From contig NC_082701.1 of NCBI RefSeq assembly GCF_949987515.2, positions 40,627,755-40,691,754 on the forward strand: a stretch of DNA of 64,000 bases, given 5' to 3'. This stretch comes from Delphinus delphis (taxonomy: Eukaryota; Chordata; Mammalia; Artiodactyla; Delphinidae). How positions within the stretch are numbered: position 1 is the stretch's first letter; each line of letters starts with the position of its first letter. Position numbers and translations under genes: made by a program. Positions 21,783 through 32,745 of this stretch are shown here, in pieces. The notes under the pieces were generated by a model. That model was not told the DNA's origin. It ran no database searches and saw nothing but the letters and a program-made list of their open reading frames with translations.

Positions 21783-22240
21783 AAAAAGAAAAGCACAACC
21801 TAAAAGTTAAGAATTATGTTTTATTTGGTGCACAAAACTGAGGACTTAAGCCCAGGACACAGCATCTCAGCTAGCTCTGATAGACTGCTCCACAGAGGCA
21901 AGAGGGGAAGCTGGGATATATAGGAGTTTTTGCAACAAAGACAGGTAGTCGGGACATCACAAGATTAATTAAAGAAAATCAGACGTCTGAAGTTAAGAAA
22001 TCCAGCGCTCTTCTATGTATGGGAAGATGCAAGAGTCTGGGCTCACTGAAATCATTCCTTTGATATGCACCTCAGCTACCTTGGGCCAGGATCCCGTGCT
22101 GTCCCATCCTGAGTCTCCTCAGGGTGCACCATCAGGGATGGCTACAGCGGCTGAGGGCTTGGCAGTTTGCCTCCATCCTGAGTTCCCTCAGGCTCATCGT
22201 CCCAGGCAGAGGTAGTGGCTTGATGGTTGCAACATCTTTT
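21783..22240 (-). mobile_element. LTR-like element
   Basis: gttaagaattatgttttatt (a reversed AATAAA signal), gcatctcagctagctctgat, gggatatataggagtttttg and gtatgggaagatgcaagag recall an artiodactyl LTR in reverse orientation. I cannot give its family, and no retroviral internal region is present. Confidence 0.5.
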
Positions 22241-23439
22241 GCTTACTGATATAGCAGGCAACATTTTTCATTCACATTCTTATTCCATTAATTTACACAC
22301 TCACCCATCTATCTGCCCATCCAATCTTTAGAGATGTACAGACAGAAAGTCAAGGAGCTCAGATTCCACAAGCAATTCCAATAGACTCCAATAAGGCCAC
22401 TGAAAAAGAACACAGTGCCATGGGGGTTCACTCTCTCTGGGGTGAGGGTCAAGGTATTCTACTTCAACTGCTCCTGAGTTGAAGTAGGAGCTAGCTAGCC
22501 AGCTTAAACTAACAAACAAACAAACCCAGAGGGAATGGCATTCTAGGTAGAGAGAATAGCCTGTGTGTTAGGAAAGCACCTGTGACCTTGGCACAGTGGG
22601 GAGTTGCAAGTATGTCCCTATGGCTAGAGGGTGGGGTGAGGATGAAGCCATGGAAGGAGATGGGTTAAGTTCCATTCTTGTTTTCTTGTATCCAGATTGA
22701 TTTGAACACCTAGAACAACCTGATCGGAAACCAGCTTTCACACCTTCTCTGTTCAGGTTCTAACAAGGACTATATCCAGGCTCTTCTGCCGGGGCCCCTG
22801 GTGATCAGCTGTCACCTGGATGGCCCCAGTATCCAGTCAGGACTAGTGTTCTGACCATTGGTCCTTCCCATGGCGGGGATGACAGCCGGGACACTCTCCC
22901 TCATAGCATGAGCTCCAGCCAGCTTCCCACCCCTCATCCCTCCACCCACCAGCCCACCCAACTGAGGATTCTCAGCTCAGCTCACACTAATCCCCTGCCC
23001 TCTGGCAGGGGATCCAGAAACGGTGGCCTCAAGGGCTGCCTGAAAACCATCAAGAATCCGTGTTTCGCCCTGCCTGAGTCTGGGCAGGCTGGTGCTGGGG
23101 CTCAGCTCGTGGCAGTCGTGTCTGACTAGTGCAGGAGAAAATTGCATTGTCTGTCACTGTCAGTGTTACCAATAGCAAACACAGCTATCTTAGAAGCCAA
23201 GATGGAGAACTCAAGCTACCAGCAGTGCCCAGGGATGCTGTTTGGTACTGGCCCAGGGTCCCGAGGACTCTTCATTGCCCCAATGCTATCTTATCTGTAT
23301 GTCCCTCAAACTCTTCAGGGTTTTGAGTTTCGAATCTGCCATTTGTTGAATTCTGCAGCTCAGCAGGCAAGAGGCCAAAACAGCAGGCTTACCTGCATAA
23401 CGCATGTCAGCATCTAAACAGCCTTTAAACTTCTTCAGC
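22241..23439. other. unassigned sequence, no gene seen
   Basis: Unique-looking DNA. A small hairpin at 22459-22487 has 11-bp arms (ctacttcaact and agttgaagtag). A short (CAAA)n run lies near 22510. The ORFs are short and featureless. Confidence 0.5.
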
Positions 23440-23595
23440 CAATTTGCTCTTCCTGTCAGCCCTATGTGTCAGACACGGTGAATATCGTGTCCCCATTTTA
23501 CAGAGGAGGAACATAGTGCCCAGAGACTGTCAGCAGTATGCAGCCATTAGAGGAAGAAGTGGAAGATCTAACTAGATATTCTGACTCCAAGGAGA
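23440..23595 (-). repeat. MIR
   Basis: tatgtgtcagacacggtg, tgtccccattttacagagga, ggaacatagtgcccagag is a reversed MIR. Confidence 0.7.
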
Positions 23596-24314
23596 AAATG
23601 CTTTTTAAGCTGCTGGTACCTCTTGGTTCGAAAAGGGGAGCCAGAAAAAAGGGGAGCGATGAGATAAGCGTGCACACGTGTGTAAGCAGAGGGAGAGTGT
23701 GAAAGGTCATTCCCTAATGATCTTGGTGAGGAAGGGACAATTTGCAGAACAAATGGGAATGCTATTACATTTTTCTTTATATAGTTCTCCATGATTTGAC
23801 TTTTTACAACAAGCTTGTATGGCTTATGTAATTTAAAAACAAAATTGTAAAAAAAAAAAAAAAAGAAAACCCAATATAGAGTTAAATCACCGCTGAAGTA
23901 TAGCCGGTCTCCTGGGCCAATGAAAACCATTTGCTTCAAAGGAAACATGTAGCCAGGGCTTCACTGTCCCTTCGGGCTGGTGGGGGACCCTCCGGGCAGG
24001 GGTTGTCTTGGCAGTAGGTGGGTTAGCCTGAGTTTGGAATAGGAACATAAGGGTCTGTGGCAATAGAAAACGTATTTCCTTTCCCAAATGTCTGCATGAT
24101 AAAATAGAGGATTTTAATAAATTCACAGGGTGGGAATTATTAGCAGTGCAAGCTTTGATCGCTGCCTCAGGCATTAGACTGACCCCACCAAGACCCCACT
24201 TTCCTCAGTGACAGCAGGATGATTTTCTGTTTCATAATCTTTTCTCTCATTGTGGGAGGAAAAATGAATTCCTCAGGTGACCTCCCTGCAGCCCGAGCCC
24301 AGCGCACCTAACAT
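23596..24314. other. unassigned sequence with a poly(A) run
   Basis: Contains a 15-base A run near 23851-23865 after an AT-rich segment (ttatgtaatttaaaaac) that could be the end of an old retroelement. No gene seen. Confidence 0.4.
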
Positions 24315-24420
24315 GAGCAGGATTTTGTCCATTCCTTCAGCCGGCAAACATTGACTGAGCACTGTCTTCCCATCTTTATGATTTTGCTTGCATCAGGCAC
24401 TGAGGATACAAGAATTCCAA
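24315..24420 (-). repeat. L2 3' end
   Basis: ccattccttcagccggcaaa, cattgactgagcactgtctt, then catcaggcactgaggatac is reversed L2 tail. Confidence 0.6.
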
Positions 24421-25181
24421 GAAATGTTCTGGGCCACAGACTTAAGTGTGAACTTACAGAGCAAGCAGAGACCATGGCAGGTGACTAAGACTTTGAGGAA
24501 GTTGAAATCGTTTATTCATTCAGTCATTCATTCATTCATGCCCAAGGGGAATTGGAAAACAGAGATTTGAGCTTAGAGGTGAGAAAAAGCTTAGAGGTGA
24601 AGTTTCCAGTGTAAGAAGAATAAGGCGAGTTCACTGTGGCCCTTGAGAGCAGGGCTGGGATCTAGGGGTAAGATGCAGGGGGCAGAGCTGGGCACAGTGT
24701 GAAGAAGACATTTCTGATCTCTAATCATTAGAACCGATTTGCAGGGAGCAGTGTGAATCCTTCCCTGGAAGTGCTCAGTCGGGGTGGTGACATTGTTGGG
24801 GATGCCACGGAGAAGCTTCACCAGATACTCTTAGGGACCCTTGCAGCTGCAGCCTTCGAAGCCTGGTGGAATGACATCATCAAGGGCAGGCCTGTCTCGC
24901 TTCCCAGCCACCTCCATCCTCACCGCGGGGCTCCAAGCTAAGGCTCTTTCTTACCCCGCACCTCTAACACGCACCCTTCCTTGATTCCACCCTAAGGGAA
25001 CCTGCCACTTCTGAGGTCACACAGAGCATATCCCCTGGTCGCTGCCCTGAAGAGCGTTCATGAATAATCCAATGATTCTTCACTGAGGACCTGTACCAGG
25101 CGAAACATCGGGCCCTTCACACCATCGCTTTGCCCATTCACTCATCCGAGAAAGGCTCTCTAGCACCTTCCATCGTGGGCT
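24421..25181. other. unassigned sequence
   Basis: A short (CATT)n tract is at 24515-24540, and gagcttagaggtgagaaa is partly repeated near 24568-24600. No gene or other clear repeat. Confidence 0.45.
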
Positions 25182-25629
25182 CTGTTCTGGTGTGGTTACC
25201 AAGTCCAAGCTGGTACTTCTCGCCATATGACAGGCCAGTAAATTGAGAGACACGTTGTTGGGGGAAGGAATAGCAACTTTATTCAGAAAGCCAGCAGACC
25301 AAGAAGACGGTGGACTAGTGTCCCAAACAACCATCTTTCCTGAGTTAGAACTCAGGCTTCTTTTATACTCAAAGGGGAGGGAATAAAGTCCCGCTTCAGG
25401 ATAGATTCCAGAGGGGATGTGTTACTCTCTTCCGTCCTGCAGCCATTCACAGGTGGGCCTGGGCAGGAGGTTTCCTGTGAGTAAAATACAAAGGTATTTT
25501 AGCTTAACGCTCATGACCTAGGAGGCAGGGTCCCCAGAGATGGGTCACTGTGTATCATTTAAGCTTATAGGCAACATCCCTATAGTGATTTACTTGTCAT
25601 AGAATACAAATGTTCTTCCCTATTACAGT
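25182..25629 (-). mobile_element. solo LTR, ERV1 (gammaretrovirus-like)
   Basis: On the minus strand the element starts TGTAATAGGGAAGAAC and reaches a polyadenylation signal in CTTTCTGAATAAAGTTGC, then a U5-like CTTCCCCCAACAACG. The right end at ccctattaca is clear; the left end is uncertain by about 15 bp, so no TSD is claimed. No internal gag, pol or env remains, which fits recombination between two LTRs. Confidence 0.65.
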
Positions 25630-25979
25630 GTGAGCACTAGAGCAGGGTCTGGAGCGAGCTTCTTCCCAGAGATGCTCTGATTCCAGTGAGGGAGACGGAA
25701 AATAATGCAAATGCATCAGGCAGAGGCAGAGGCAACAGGAAGAAGAAGAAGACAGAGGAAGAGGCAAAGGGTTCTTGGGGCTGCTTCAGCTAGGACAGTG
25801 AGAGGAACTTCTACCCAGGCTGAGATCTGAATGACGCAGAGAGAGGGAGGAGAGAGCCATGCGGGCTGTCAGAGAAGAGCATTCAGGGCTGTGGGGATAA
25901 CACATGCAGTCCCTGAACAGGAATGTGCTTGGAAGTTTTGAGAAAAGCAAGGAAGTCAGTGTGGCTGGAACCCAGGGAG

Positions 25980-26409
25980 TGTATTAGTCAGCTCAGTCTG
26001 TCATAACAAAATACCACAGACTGGGTGGCTTAAGCAGCAGACATTTATTTTGCCACGGTTCTGGAGGCTGGAAGTCCAAGGTCTAAGGCGGGGGGTTGGT
26101 CCTGATGAGCACTGTCTTCCTGGCTGGTCTTTGTGCATTCATTTCAGAGAAAGGAAGAGGGAGAGGGAGGGAGAGGAAGAGAAAGAGGAAGAGAAGGGGA
26201 GAGGTAGAGGGGGAGAGAGAGAGAGAAAAGCGAGCGAGAGAGCTCTGGTGCCTCTTCCCCTTCTTATAAGGACTCCAGTCCTATCAGATGAGGACCCCAC
26301 CCTATGACCTCATCTAACCTTAATTAACTCCTTAAAGCCCCCATCTCCAAATACAGGCACATAGAGGATTAGGGTTTCAACATATGAATTTGGGGGGAGA
26401 CCCAATTCA
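25980..26409 (-). mobile_element. MLT1-family solo LTR (ERVL-MaLR)
   Basis: The plus strand starts tgtattagtcagctcagtct and runs through aataccacagactgggtggc and gttctggaggctggaagtcc to tatgaatttggggggagacc and the end ccaattca. This is a reversed MLT1-type LTR inserted in an L2. A GA-rich simple repeat has grown inside it. Confidence 0.85.
26140..26240. repeat. GA-rich simple repeat inside the LTR
   Basis: Degenerate GAGAGG/GAAGAG units covering about 100 bp, including gagagagagagaga near 26212-26226. An expansion within MLT1 sequence that is normally not simple. Confidence 0.85.
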
Positions 26410-26616
26410 GTTAGCAGTCAGCAAGGGGAGACGGGTGGAAAATGAGATGAGATTGATACAGCCCATCTGTGAACAGATGGCAGTGATCCAGGAATGAGGG
26501 GGCAGTGAGGGATGACAGCGAGACATGACCATTGCAGGGGCTGAGTGGGTTGAGTGTTGAGTGGTTGAGAGGAATGGAAGCCAGGGCAGAAGAAGAAGGG
26601 CCGGACTCAGAGGGGA

Positions 26617-26940
26617 GTGAGGACCATTCCTCCTCTGTAACAGGAGGGAAGGCAGGGAGTACGGGTACAGATGCAGGCTGTGCTTGTGGGGCGGGAGGTC
26701 GTGAGGACCATTCCTCCTCTGTAACAGGAGGGAAGGCAGGGAGTACGGGTACAGATGCTGTGCTTGTGGGGCGGGAGGTCGTGAGGACCATTCCTCCTCT
26801 GTACCAGGAGGGAAGGCAGGGAGTACGGGTACAGTTGCTGTGCTTGTGGGGCGGGAGGTCGTGAGGACCATTCCTCCTCTGTAACAGGAGGGAAGGCAGG
26901 GAACACGGGTACAGATGCTGTGCTTGTGGGGCGGGAGGTC
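26617..26940. repeat. minisatellite, four copies of an 80-bp unit
   Basis: Units lie at 26617-26700 (84 bp, with an extra aggc), 26701-26780, 26781-26860 and 26861-26940. Each starts gtgaggaccattcctcctct and ends gtggggcgggaggtc. The last three differ at only a few bases. 80 is not a multiple of 3, and the minus strand has few stops, so overlapping open frames up to 245 codons cross it; they are not credible genes. Confidence 0.95.
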
Positions 26941-27389
26941 TGGTGACAGGAGGATGGCAGCTTTCTCTTTTGGTTGCTTCTATTTTCTCAGTAAAATAAG
27001 GATCAAGGGCGTCAACCAAGACGGAAGGGTGGGTGTTGTGTTGGAGGTTTGAGGGGAGAGGAAGTGGTATGAAATAGTCATCTGGGAGAATAAGAGTATG
27101 CATTGACCTGGGAACTGTGACAGTGCTGTTGAGTAGTGCCAGGGCCACTGGAGGGCCGTGAGACCGGACAGCACAATGTTGTGTTTTTCTCTGGTTGCAT
27201 TCCCTTCTCTGGTTGAGGGAAGGAGTGGGAAAATAATTGGATTTAACCAGGTTGGGATTTAGCCAGGCAAATACAAGAGAAGGAGAGAGTGACAGTAGTG
27301 CTGGGCTGCAGAAACTCAGCTGGGTAAGGAGCAGAGTGGAGAACTGGTGATAGAGAAGAGGTGGTAGGTTCTTAGCAACACCAGGAGGG
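26941..27389. other. unassigned sequence
   Basis: No repeat or gene recognised. Confidence 0.45.
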
Positions 27390-27500
27390 GTGATTATTAG
27401 ACTATTAGCCCCATTTTACTGTTAAATAAACTGAGGCTCAGCTAGATAAGTCATGTATGTAGTCAGTGGAGAGCCATATTTCAAGGACTTTAGAATATGA
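27390..27500 (-). repeat. MIR relic
   Basis: tagccccattttactgttaa, ataaactgaggctcagctag is the reversed MIR core. Confidence 0.65.
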
Positions 27501-28389
27501 ATGTCAAGAAAGTGAAACTCAGAGAACAAAGCCTTTATGTTGGTGATGTCTCTCTCTTCCCTCTTCTCTCCTTACCTCTCTTCCCTCTCACAATCCCACC
27601 CCCTCCACAGATAGGGTGATCAACTCTCCTAGTTGCCCAGGACTGAGGGGTTTCCCAGGACAGGGCACTTTTAGTACTAGAACTGAGAAAGTCCCAGGCA
27701 AGCAAGACTAGTTAGTCACCAACCCACATGCACACGCGTGCGTACACACACACACACACACACACTCACACAGAGAAAGAAGTACAATGGGTTAGTCCTA
27801 CCTTCTGCTGACAAGGCCAACAGAGAATCCTTTTGTCCTCCCCTGGACCTGTCTCCCATCTAGGTATCTCTGCTAGGTGGGAGTGGTCAACAGATAGGAC
27901 CCAGGAGATGCTCCAGCCACATGCACACAGCAGATTCTGCTGCCCTCGTCTGCTCTCCACAGCAGATCTCCATAGCCCTTTCCAGCCCCACTTACACCCC
28001 CATAGCTCAGGGAAACTTCTGAGCAAAAGGTAACTGCAGCCTCACTGCATTTTGAAAGCAACAAAGGCAATAGAGAAAGAGGGTGTGAGTGAGAGTGAGA
28101 GTGAGAGAGAAGGGAAGGGAAAGAGTTTGTACCCACCTTCCCAGCCCAGGTAATCACACTGTGATCCAGAGCCCTTTCCTGCAGAGTTTGGAGTTGGAAG
28201 TGAGGGGACAGAATTAGGGCCGATAGTTACATCCTCTGCCACCTTTTAATAAAAATATAGAAATCATGTTTTGGGGTAGGTAACCTATTTTGAATAGGTA
28301 ACCTCCAAATGTCAGAATTCAAAGGATACCAATGAGTAAACAGAGGAAGTCTCTGGTCCTCCAGCCAGAGAACACCTTGTTATCAGTTT
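27501..28389. other. unassigned sequence with a CA microsatellite
   Basis: A (CA)n tract at 27738-27764 and a GTGAGA-rich patch at 28085-28115 are present. The rest is unique-looking, with no gene seen. Confidence 0.5.
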
Positions 28390-28640
28390 CTTGTGTGTCC
28401 TTCCGAAGATGCTCAATATATATGTCGCCGTTTACCTGTAAAGCCTGCATCTTGCTCTTTTCATGAAACGAAGGTCCTGGAGATCATTCTCTATCAGTCC
28501 ATAAAGAGAAGCATCTTCCACTGGAATGTAAGCTCTGGAGGCCAGGGATTTTTTACTCTGTTCACCGTTATATCTTCTGCACCTAGAACAGCGCCTGACA
28601 CAAAGGAGGAATTCAGTAAATGTTGAATTAATTGAATGAA
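28390..28640 (+). repeat. L2 3' end
   Basis: Sense L2: ctggaatgtaagctctggag, gccagggattttttactctg, cacctagaacagcgcctgac, then ttcagtaaatgttgaatt and the tail gaatgaatcc. It directly adjoins an L1 fragment; this junction recurs at 30196-30335. Confidence 0.8.
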
Positions 28641-28960
28641 TCCTTTGCTCTTCATGGCATTCCATTGCACACATGTGCCACAATTTATTTAATTGTACCC
28701 TTTTAGGCTGTTAGGTTATTTGTACACTTTTGATCACATAATTAACGCCACAATGAATAATTTGGTACAGACATGCCAGTACACATGTGGGTGAGCCTAT
28801 CTGTAGGATACATTCCTAGAAGAGCAGTTCCTGAGTCAAGGGTATGTGCTTTTGTAATTTTGATGGATACGGCCAAATTATCACTCATATAAATTCTCAG
28901 TACTTTCATGAGTTACCCCATGCCTTTTCTGTATATTTTGCGTATCTTCATTTTTCTTCG
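28641..28960 (-). mobile_element. old L1 fragment
   Basis: Reversed L1: ttccattgcacacatgtgcc, taggatacattcctagaaga, gagtcaagggtatgtgcttt and atacggccaaattatcactc. Ancient and inactive. Confidence 0.6.
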
Positions 28961-30195
28961 GTTTTGAGCCACCTTCCATTGTTCTGTTCGTCCAGTCTTC
29001 CCCTCTTGCATACACATATGTAACATAATGAATACACATATAGCAGTGTTTCTCTCCAGTTTGTGTTGTTCCTTGTTTTACGGGCCATTCTTAAATTTGT
29101 CCCTGCTCCAAGGCCAGCCTTCCCGAGGGTGTTGGGCACAGTGGAGAGGTCACAGACCTGCATCCAGGTATTCCAGATTCCTGGGAGGGTGGGATAGGGG
29201 GAGAGAGCCTTAACTGAGACACTGATGATTGGGGATGAGCTGGAGATGTCTAAAGACTGTCATTAGCTCAGCCTTTCTCAGGAACTTTTCCCTGAAGTCC
29301 CCAGGGGACCCTTCCATTTACTACTATGTGGATTCTATCAATCTCTCTGTATATTAAATTTCCATCTAATTCTAATTATTGATTAGCCCCAGGAGAATTC
29401 TAACATAGATGGGGGCAGGAAGCATATTTCTTTTTGAACCTCAGGTGAAAGAAAAAATTGGCTCAAACTTTGCAAACTCTTACTCTCAACTAATTTGCCC
29501 AAACCCCATTTCCCTGCCTTTTCTGATACTTGGTCTCCTTCCAACACTGAATGATGTTTTAATTCCCTTTAACAGTTAGGACTATTGTGGCAACGTCTGG
29601 CTTGACAGCAAGAGATCGTTATAACCTTCCAAATGTCTGCTCCCCAGGAGACATTTGAGAAGGGAGCAACAAGTGTTTTTGTCCACTTCCCCCCTGCCCC
29701 AAGTAAATCTCTGCTAGACATTTCCCCACACCTGGAACAACGATGGTGGAGTCTGGCAGTGTGGGAATATAAAGTACCTGTGCCCTTGTGCTACAAGTTA
29801 TTTTTGTCTTTTTATTCAGACTCTCATCCATTCACTCATTTGCCCAGTCAGTCCACGTCTATGGGGCATTTGAGCATCTGCACAGCGGCAGACTTCGAGT
29901 CGGTACAGGTAGAGGGGAGAGCATAGGGTGAACAGGGTGAATGCTGAAGGTTTAGAATCCTTCACCACTGTGGAGAAATGCCATCTACAAGAGAGACCAA
30001 TTTCAGGTCTCAGAAAACACATCAAACCTCTCCCTATAAGGAAACAGAGTGGGGGGGGGGGTGTTATATCTCAGCTTTGATATTTGGTCCCCATTTCCTA
30101 ATCTTAAGTTCCCTCAATCAACAGTAACCACATAGAGACCTACGATGTGCAAGTTACCATGCTAGATGCAGTGCGAGATTTGTGACTCTTCTGTC
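28961..30195. other. mostly unassigned sequence
   Basis: A possible L2 tail in reverse lies near 29815-29930 (ccattcactcatttgcccag), with low certainty. A G11 run is at 30051-30061. No gene seen. Confidence 0.4.
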
Positions 30196-30335
30196 CATCG
30201 TGATGTCTTCAGCACCTGGGACAGCATCTGACACAAAGGAGGAATTCAGTACATGTTGAATGAGTTGAATGAACCCTTTGTTCTTTGTGGCGGTCCATTG
30301 AACACGTACACCACAATTTATTTAATGTACCCTTT
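30196..30335 (+). repeat. second copy of the L2/L1 junction
   Basis: This block follows 28563-28707 through the L2 tail (gacacaaaggaggaattcag) and across into the L1-derived part (caccacaatttatttaatg). Sharing a junction of two unrelated repeats means it is a local duplicate, not an independent insertion. It ends near cccttttaaaaag. Confidence 0.75.
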
Positions 30336-30349
30336 TAAAAAGAGGTTAA

Positions 30350-30450
30350 AGACACAGAGTGAGATAAATATGGGGATTTTGGAGACATAAGGAGCTGAGT
30401 TCAAATTCTGGCTAGCTCAGGACAAAGCTAAGTTGACATTTGCCTTGAAG
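30350..30450 (+). repeat. MIR-like relic
   Basis: ttttggagacataaggagct, gagttcaaattctggctagc fits a sense MIR 5' part. Confidence 0.45.
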
Positions 30451-31140
30451 CATCTCAAGGAAAGTTTGTGAAATAAATGAACAAGGTAAGCAAGACTTGG
30501 GAGAGAACTGTTTCAAATACCTAAAAGAGCTAATTTTTCCAGCCCCAAGCATTTTAGAGTTGTTCATTTACATATAAGTAGTCAAGAAGCTAATCTTAGA
30601 TCATCCATATCTATTCCTAAAACCTAAGGACTTCGGAATGAAGAAACGGATGGATGGATGTTCTGAACCAGGTTGGAATTATTGCATGTTTGCAAAGTGA
30701 CAAATTGGTACAGCAGATTTTCGGTTCTGACTTGCCACTAACTCAGCCTTATCCTCCCATAATTAATTCTCCTTAATGAGCCCTCACTGCCATCGCAGGA
30801 ATTTTAGATCTGTGGTCCCCGGAGCAGTACCTGTTCTGATTTACCTCTCCCTGTGCTCAGAATCAAAGGCAGGAGTTCATTAAGCAAATTAGTAGAAGAG
30901 ACGCAGTTTCCAAAGAAGTATTCAGCCGATCAAAGGAGGTAGGAAGGATTTTTAACACCTGCTTAAAATCACTCATTCTCAGGTAAACTATCCCCTTGCT
31001 AATTAGAAGGCATTCTTTGAACTCATCAAGTCCCTTCCCACTGGACCTGTATTTGAATCTTTCTTGGATGACCTGCAATCGCTGCGTGCCACTTAATATG
31101 ATAAAATTATTAACGTGGACGAGCCCACATTTCTTTCTAG
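30451..31140. other. AT-rich unique DNA, possible regulatory block
   Basis: Notable pieces are cataattaattctccttaat near 30758 and ccttgctaattagaaggc near 30993, both with homeodomain-type TAATTA cores. No repeat family is seen in 30700-31100. Regulatory function is inference from composition and motif. Confidence 0.35.
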
Positions 31141-31144
31141 CACA

Positions 31145-31345
31145 AAGCAGTGAGCTGTGAAAAGAACATGGGTTCTTTGCTTAAACACCAGTTTTACCAT
31201 TTTCTAGCAAGAGTGCATCAAATATTAAGCAGTGTTTGTGAAACAGAACTAGCTGCAGTATTTGGGTTAACTTTTGTATCCTGTGAGCCTCAGTTTCCTT
31301 ACCTATAAAATTGGACTAATAGTAGTGAAGTGTGAAGGATCATTA
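31145..31345 (+). repeat. MIR
   Basis: accagttttaccattttcta, gagcctcagtttccttacct, ataaaattggactaatagta is a sense MIR. Confidence 0.7.
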
Positions 31346-31349
31346 ATAT

Positions 31350-31565
31350 GGTGATCACACACATAGCACCAGGCGTTTCCCTAGGTGTTTTCCACATATG
31401 AACTCCTCATAACAACTCCACAAGGCTTGCTGGGTTCACCCCATTTTACAGATGGGGAAACCAAGGCAAGTGCGGGTTAAGGAATTTTCCCAGCTCACAT
31501 TGCTCAGAGAGCAGAGGCAAGAGTCAACCCTTCAGAATCTGGCTCCAGAGTCTGAGCGTGACTGT
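31350..31565 (-). repeat. MIR
   Basis: aacaactccacaaggcttgc, ccattttacagatggggaaa, gagcagaggcaagagtcaac, ctggctccagagtctgagcg is a reversed, nearly complete MIR. Confidence 0.75.
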
Positions 31566-32649
31566 TACCTCGTACAGCCTCTCAGGTTAACCATTTATAA
31601 AAGCCTAGAACCTCACTGGGCATCAATGATCTAATGATTCAGCGTTGGTTAATTGTCCCGTTTTCCATCTGTCTGGAGTTAGGCAAGTGAACTTGAATCT
31701 GTGCGGTCTGTGTCTGTGAGGATTAGGAGAGAACACTGCAAAGACCAGGAGGCAAGTCTTCACCCCACTAGTGGGAATCCTGCACTCAGTAATTCTTAGC
31801 GATTCTGAGGCACCCAGGACATCTCTCCCCGCCCTCCTCCTTGGTAGATCCGATGCCCGAGCACACAGATCCTGTAGCCCTGCTTGGCCAGCCTCACCCA
31901 TTCCTCTGCCTTCCCAGCTTTCCAGGATCTGCCCCGAAAACCCATTCCTTCGCATCTTTGCAGCTATAACTCATTCCCCTAATTCACTCTGGAGATGTCC
32001 CCTGGGGGGGCCCAGACCCTCCTCAACAGGTTTCCTATAGACAGACCCTGTGCTCTGTCAAATACACCCCATCAAAGCCTGGGGGGCTGGAGTTTAAATT
32101 ATAGGTACACTGAGAGAAAACCAATTTCCTTCCATGATCAGGTCTCTAAGGAAAGGTCAGGCAGATAAATAACTGTGAGGGAGGAAATGATGTTGTCCCC
32201 ACAGCACGTGACCTGTAAGAAGGAGCTGGGTTCCTCTAGCTGTGCTTTTTCTTTGCCCTGTGAAAGCACAGTCACAGAGGTTAACCCTTAAAAGAGTTAG
32301 ATAGGGGAGGGGACATAGCCACACCAGGGTGAGATTTTAGGTAAAGCCCCAGCCTCAGCCGGATCCTGCAGAGAGCTCTGCCGTGTCAATCACACTGCAG
32401 AGTTTGTCCCCCTTAGAGGCAAGCCAGTCATTGGCTTCAGACCCCTGGAAGTACGTAAACTCCCAGGGACTTTGGCTGCTTGTGGAGGACAAAGGGCCTC
32501 CAGGAACCTGAAAGTAACCTCTAAAGAAGGCTGCAGGTGTGAGCCAATAGGAGCAAAGCATGCAGAAGGCAAGGAAGGGATGCGCAGAGTAGATAAAGGG
32601 GATGTAGGCAACGTGTCTGCTCAGCACCCCGTGCTGCCTCTGTTGTAGC
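31566..32649. other. unassigned sequence, no gene seen
   Basis: About 1.1 kb of unique-looking DNA. The open frames are short, lack domains and overlap on both strands. Confidence 0.45.
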
Positions 32650-32745
32650 ACCTGTCTCACTGCATCTTAATTTTTTGTAAGCCCTTGGAGAGCAAAGGCT
32701 TAAATCCAAAGGTGCCTAAGAAAAGCAGATGCTCAATAAACGTTT
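32650..32745 (+). repeat. L2 3' end
   Basis: ttttttgtaagcccttggag, agcaaaggcttaaatcc, gcagatgctcaataaacg is a sense L2 tail. Confidence 0.6.

Larger units (their letters stand above)
25640..26470 (-). repeat. L2 interrupted by a MaLR LTR
   Basis: Reversed L2: agagaagagcattcagggct, aacaggaatgtgcttggaag, gtcagtgtggctggaaccc. After the LTR at 25980-26409 it resumes with aggggagacgggtggaaaat. Text on the two sides joins without loss, showing that the LTR entered the L2. Confidence 0.7.

Noticed and set aside
24510..24540. CATT tandem units as a possible CRISPR or regulatory array.
   Set aside because: Short simple repeat with no spacers. CRISPR arrays are not expected in a mammalian genome.
26411..27148. 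A 245-codon minus-strand open frame rich in proline and serine.
   Set aside because: It runs across the 80-bp minisatellite and neighbouring DNA. The frame changes from unit to unit, and it has no domain, promoter or conserved start.
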